Below the pieces are notes generated by a model. That model had not been told where the DNA came from and did not search any database. It saw only the letters and a program-made list of their open reading frames with translations. A stretch of 64,000 bases of DNA, taken from Epiperipatus broadwayi (lineage: Eukaryota; Onychophora; Udeonychophora; Euonychophora; Peripatidae). The position numbers were made by a program, and so were the translations under genes. The stretch spans positions 62,001 through 126,000 of the forward strand of contig JAQFVV010000502.1 of NCBI GenBank assembly GCA_028023455.1, given 5' to 3'. Below, in pieces: positions 59,931 through 64,000 of this stretch; position 1 is the stretch's first letter, and each line of letters starts with the position of its first letter.

Positions 59931-60960
59931 GTGAGTTAAAGCGTATACTTTTATAATAACTTGATTAATAGGAAATATTTAATATCTTCTGCTAATACAA
60001 TAATAAATTAGATTTGAGGTTTTATAGGAAATTTGGAAACATAAAAATAAAAGTTCAATTGCTGATAAGAAAACTTAAAATGATTGGTGGATTAAAAAAG
60101 ATAGTCAATCATTGTTCAGAGTCTCATTTAAAATCTTTATTAATGCACATAAAAAAACTTATTTATCTACAAAAAATTATATTTAGCAGTGCTATTTTTT
60201 TATATTGTAACAATGACAATTTGAACAAGTAGAAGAAATGGTACAAAAATTGAGGCAACTTTTAATAAGAGGTCATTTTCCCCACTCATATAGATTTTGA
60301 TAAATATATCCAGTTTATTCAATTCAAAAGAGCTCTTTGTAATCTTAATGATGGAAAAATCTGGAGGTCTTGATGAAATGTCTGAAAAAGTTTTAAAATA
60401 TGACAGAGATGTGTTAGCTTCAAAAATATTGGGTTTTTTAAATAACATATTGAAACAGACAGATCGAAGAATCGATCTTAGTTTCATGGTTGTCATTTAA
60501 GAACGGTAATTCTAAACCACTATTTACCCGCAATGAGACTTTTTCTATTCCAAGCCACATAAATTTTAGGTTATTTATTTTGTGTTTGTTTAAAAAGAAT
60601 TTAATGTAAAGAGTATGAGTATAAATGTCACAAATCATGATAAATAATATCCGTGTGTGTGTGGTTTGGGGATTTATATTAGCTCAATTTAAAAGTTTCA
60701 ATTGCGTGTATATTTTCTTTAAAGTTTAATTTTGTAAATTATACAAAGTCATTTAAAAATGCTGATCAAAAGTCACATTCCTTTGATCAGTATTTTTAAT
60801 CAAAATCTTACTTGTACAAATGTATAGGATAATTAGTTTGTACTTCGATAAATTAAGATAATGAATTTATATTTTTGTATTCATGAATTCCGATGTAATT
60901 GTTTTGTCAATTTAGAATCATGTATTAAATTTAAAAATAAATGAAAACTGAACGTAGAAC
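59931..60960. other. AT-rich DNA, no gene recognised
   Basis: Short motif-free ORFs only. A short palindrome (TGCTGATCAAAAG and CTTTGATCAGTA) lies at about 60760-60800. Confidence 0.4.
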
Positions 60961-60989
60961 TCTTATCAAGAAAGGCAAAGGCTATTGTA

Positions 60990-61347
60990 TAGTCAAACAT
61001 TAGATATTGCTGGAGGCCAGAAAATCAAAGGAGGCGGAGTTATGAACAAAAACTAGGCAGAAAGGTCAACCGTAGCCATCTTAAATATAATATAGACACT
61101 CTAACTTTTGACTTGGCTGTGCTTAGATCGTCTCAAGCTACAGCAAAGTAGTTGTTCCAGAGAAATCACTTCAACCGTTATTAAGAAGTTGCCCGGTAAA
61201 CTGCAATCATGATGGGCTAAGTCCAAGAAGCTGATCCCTGTTCTGCCAATTTAAATCTTTCATACCGCTGATCTGTAATGTTTTCCGTGCTTCCAGTCTT
61301 CCAAATTCCAACATTTAAATTAACCATGCCTTTCTAAGAAATTCAAA
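60990..61347 (+). promoter_or_regulatory. Possible promoter / 5' UTR region
   Basis: G+C and CpG rise relative to the window. AGGAGGCGGAGTTATG at about 61030 and a minus-strand AAGATGGC (61075-61082), a YY1-type motif often found at TATA-less start sites, lie upstream of a plausible first exon. Direction is uncertain: the YY1-type motif is on the minus strand. Confidence 0.3.
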
Positions 61348-61409
61348 ATGCGCGCCTACGTTCTTCATACATATCACCGCAAGAAGAAAAACCGGACGAA
61401 GAAAGAATG
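61348..61409 (+). CDS. Candidate first coding exon, basic peptide
   Basis: ATG at 61348 in a good context (TCAAAATGC) opens 20 codons, MRAYVLHTYHRKKKNRTKKE, then a donor ATG|GTAACT in phase 2. Codons are GC-richer than surroundings (CGC, GCC, CGG, ACG). The very basic stretch could be nuclear-localising. I do not recognise the protein. The second exon is not certain. Confidence 0.35.
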
Positions 61410-62059
61410 GTAACTTTTGTTACATGAACTTTTTAACTTTCCTCTCAGTAATAATTTTATATTTAATCTGTTAATCAAAGTAATTGCATGTAAATTTCTT
61501 GTTTTCCATTTGAAAATGTTACACTAAAACCTGTCAGTAAATTTCTTCTCTAATATTTCTGTGCTCTAGTCTTTAGATGATAATTATTAATATTTGTGCC
61601 TACTAATAATCCATTTGTGAATACATTTATATTTTTACTATTACTTATTTTACAAACAAAGCGATGCCAATAATAATATTTCTCAACTCTAGTTAAAGTC
61701 AGTAAAGTTTATATCATAATATTTATTATATTCATTTTAAATGTAGTTTTCTTTTATCGAACTAAAAATTGTTTCATATGTTGGGTTGAGAAATATTCAA
61801 GTATTTTTATTGTTTCTTTTACTTCGTCATGATATTTTGATCTATACTTCAAATCTCAAATATTTAAAATAGTCTAAAATTTTATTATAATTTTTTTATA
61901 TATTATTACGGAGTAAGAATAATAAGTGAATATTTTATTGCTATTATTACCTTCCGAACAATCTGGGGAGTTATGGGTTTCAGAGTGAAATTAATTAATT
62001 ATTACTTTTGCGATCGTTTGATTTCGCCATGTTTTATTGAATAGTTATATCGGACTGTT

Positions 62060-62358
62060 GCGTAGAAAATGTTATGGAGAGAAAAGGTTTTATATAATTT
62101 CGTTTTAAAATCCACTTCCGATCACTCTTCCTCGATGTTACTGTGGCAATGCCTTTACCTCCGCCTAAGTTGGCGTCTCGTTTTACTACCATATGGAGAG
62201 AAAGAAATTCTTCTCCAGGTAATCTCTTGGATCACCGGGGTTCGAAAATGAGTTCGGCTGGTTGTAGTGTCCCGGATCTACTTGGGGGCATTAAGACTTG
62301 TCAAAGTACAAGCCGCCCGGTATTCCGTCAATGCACCGCAAGTTATTATTTGTAGTAT
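62060..62358 (+). other. GC-rich open segment, possible exon or promoter
   Basis: Two overlapping plus frames are open (62069-62251 and 62143-62355) in a CpG-rich stretch. The second reads MPLPPPKLASRFTTIWRE, then SSAGCSVPDLLGG and ends QCTASYYL before a stop. No domain recognised; no convincing acceptor before it. It could be a second exon of the gene starting at 61348 or untranslated promoter DNA. Confidence 0.3.
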
Positions 62359-63034
62359 ACCTTAATCCCTGCAACCATCAGTACATCAGTATTATATATT
62401 ATAATTTTGTATAAAACCGCCTCCCATTTATCCGTATACGCAATGGTTTGAATCTATTAAAATAAAACAACTTAATATAAACTAGTAGTTAAATATTTTA
62501 AGTGCTCCACTTACTCTGATTCTCATATCAACCTGTACAACCATTTAAACACATAAATATTGGCATGAGTTTGTTAATCAGTACAAACCGATTATTGATG
62601 ACTAGCAGCAATTTATTATAAAATACATATGAGAGTTTTACCGTAACTGTAAATAATATTATTCAATGCTTTCCATAATTTATTAAAAATTTATCTAACC
62701 TAATTTTGTCTCTCTTGCATTATTACTCTCGAAATCTAGTCAATCACCTGCTGTCTGTATCGACATCTTAAATATATACATTAAATTATCAGCCGTACCA
62801 ATATCCCGACTATAAGATATTTATGAACTAGCTGATTGTAGGTAATTTAGTCTGTGTTTTTCGATGAGCTAGTAAAGGGAAAACCCTGTACCGTTGTAAT
62901 GTTGTCATCGGGGGGGTCATGCCAGGGTTTTGGGTTTGAATTTAGTTTGCATTTTTGGAATTTATTCCTAGACGTGGACTGGGTTTGAATTCGGATTACT
63001 GTGTGTGAGTAAGCATGGTGATTTTACCGGTACA
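62359..63034. other. Mixed DNA before the gap, nothing recognised
   Basis: A CGGGGGGGTC run near 62.91 kb is unusual in this AT-rich window, and GGGTTTGAATT occurs twice (about 62932 and 62981). No gene. Confidence 0.4.
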
Positions 63035-63534
63035 NNNNNNNNNNNNNNNNNNNNNNNNNNNNNNNNNNNNNNNNNNNNNNNNNNNNNNNNNNNNNNNNNN
63101 NNNNNNNNNNNNNNNNNNNNNNNNNNNNNNNNNNNNNNNNNNNNNNNNNNNNNNNNNNNNNNNNNNNNNNNNNNNNNNNNNNNNNNNNNNNNNNNNNNNN
63201 NNNNNNNNNNNNNNNNNNNNNNNNNNNNNNNNNNNNNNNNNNNNNNNNNNNNNNNNNNNNNNNNNNNNNNNNNNNNNNNNNNNNNNNNNNNNNNNNNNNN
63301 NNNNNNNNNNNNNNNNNNNNNNNNNNNNNNNNNNNNNNNNNNNNNNNNNNNNNNNNNNNNNNNNNNNNNNNNNNNNNNNNNNNNNNNNNNNNNNNNNNNN
63401 NNNNNNNNNNNNNNNNNNNNNNNNNNNNNNNNNNNNNNNNNNNNNNNNNNNNNNNNNNNNNNNNNNNNNNNNNNNNNNNNNNNNNNNNNNNNNNNNNNNN
63501 NNNNNNNNNNNNNNNNNNNNNNNNNNNNNNNNNN
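63035..63534. other. Assembly gap of 500 N
   Basis: Exactly 500 unknown bases, which is a placeholder length. Apparent ORFs across it are artefacts. Confidence 1.
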
Positions 63535-63790
63535 TAAGTAACATATGGATTTATAAAGGTATGTTACCTTATCTTAATGATGCTTCTCTTGGACCTAAAT
63601 TATTCAAAAAAGTTCAGTGAAAACTTATTTGTTTAGAATAATAATTATATTTTTATTTATTATAATTATTATATTTTAAGATAGCTTTTAGCATCTTGTT
63701 GAAGACAATAAGATGCAACAACAAATTTTTAGTTAGAAACTAATAATAAACTAATTTAAGAACAATAAATTGTAAATTTATTCAAATTTT

Positions 63791-63824
63791 ATGACTCGCC
63801 TTTTTTTTTTTTTGGCGAGTCGAT
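63791..63824. repeat. Hairpin GACTCGCC - T run - GGCGAGTC
   Basis: A perfect 8-bp GC-rich stem (GACTCGCC / GGCGAGTC) closes on a pure T loop of about a dozen bases, surrounded by A/T-rich DNA. Confidence 0.8.
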
Positions 63825-63954
63825 GTAATAAAGAATTGTTAAAAATAAAAAATAGACATGGTTACAGTAATTATCATAGAATTGCATTATTATCAACTGC
63901 AGCAAAGATATTGTAAAGCATTTTTCTTTAATAGGTTAGTATCTAACATACAGG

Positions 63955-63955
<1 letters not shown>

Positions 63956-64000
<45 letters not shown>
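63956..64000. repeat. (TA)n at the window end
   Basis: More than 20 TA units, running off the edge. Confidence 0.95.

Noticed and set aside
63005-63620. Three long ORFs across the gap
   Set aside because: They consist almost entirely of unknown bases.
1-64000. CRISPR array, prophage, operon or bacterial insertion sequence
   Set aside because: No regularly spaced repeats with unique spacers, no bacterial gene organisation, and everything recognised is eukaryotic.

Overview
This is eukaryotic nuclear DNA: about 70% A+T, intron-rich, packed with decayed transposons, with no operons, ribosome-binding sites or dense ORFs. I infer a gastropod mollusc, most likely a freshwater pulmonate (planorbid-like) snail. 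The clues are exons of a secreted immunoglobulin-type gene with the phase-1 layout of snail fibrinogen-related proteins (FREPs), RTE and jockey/CR1-type LINEs, and a SPIN-like hAT fragment. The species is not proven. A 500-base run of N at 63035-63534 marks an assembly gap.

Layout. 0-0.6 kb: an RTE LINE end with an inverted 5' part. 1.5-7.4 kb: an LTR retrotransposon with two 1.76-kb LTRs and a gag-like minus-strand ORF. 8-24 kb: mostly gene-free AT-rich DNA with small elements (a MITE family, a repeat family with a (TA)n core, a tRNA-Gly-derived SINE, foldbacks, a SPIN-like hAT, an RTE endonuclease fragment) and two candidate minus-strand exons: a signal-peptide exon at 10.5-10.7 kb and an Ig half-domain at 16.2-16.4 kb. 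24.1-26.9 kb: a LINE with RT and zinc-finger tail on the minus strand. 27-36 kb: gene-poor, with candidate exons at 31.95 and 33.1 kb and a 557-bp inverted repeat. 36.4-37.7 kb: a second decayed RTE LINE. 39.4-43.8 kb: a near full-length but dead jockey/CR1-like LINE with a nested MITE.

44-59 kb carries the most gene-like material. Minus-strand exons at 58813-59000 (second half of an Ig domain), 47742-47846 (linker) and 44159-44455 (a second Ig-like domain) have mutually compatible splice phases. Candidate exons at 33.1 kb (coiled coil) and 31.95 kb follow in the order expected for Ig - linker - Ig - coiled coil - C-terminal domain. If all belong together, the gene spans at least 27 kb with introns full of transposons. 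No fibrinogen, lectin or other C-terminal domain could be recognised.

Within that gene's introns, 48287-52694 holds an unusual LTR element: two nearly identical 2.18-kb LTRs separated by only 52 bp, which contain little more than a primer-binding site and a polypurine tract. The 61-62.4 kb interval is richer in G+C and CpG and may hold a promoter and first exon of a plus-strand gene. The sequence ends in the gap, a GC-stemmed hairpin and a (TA)n run.
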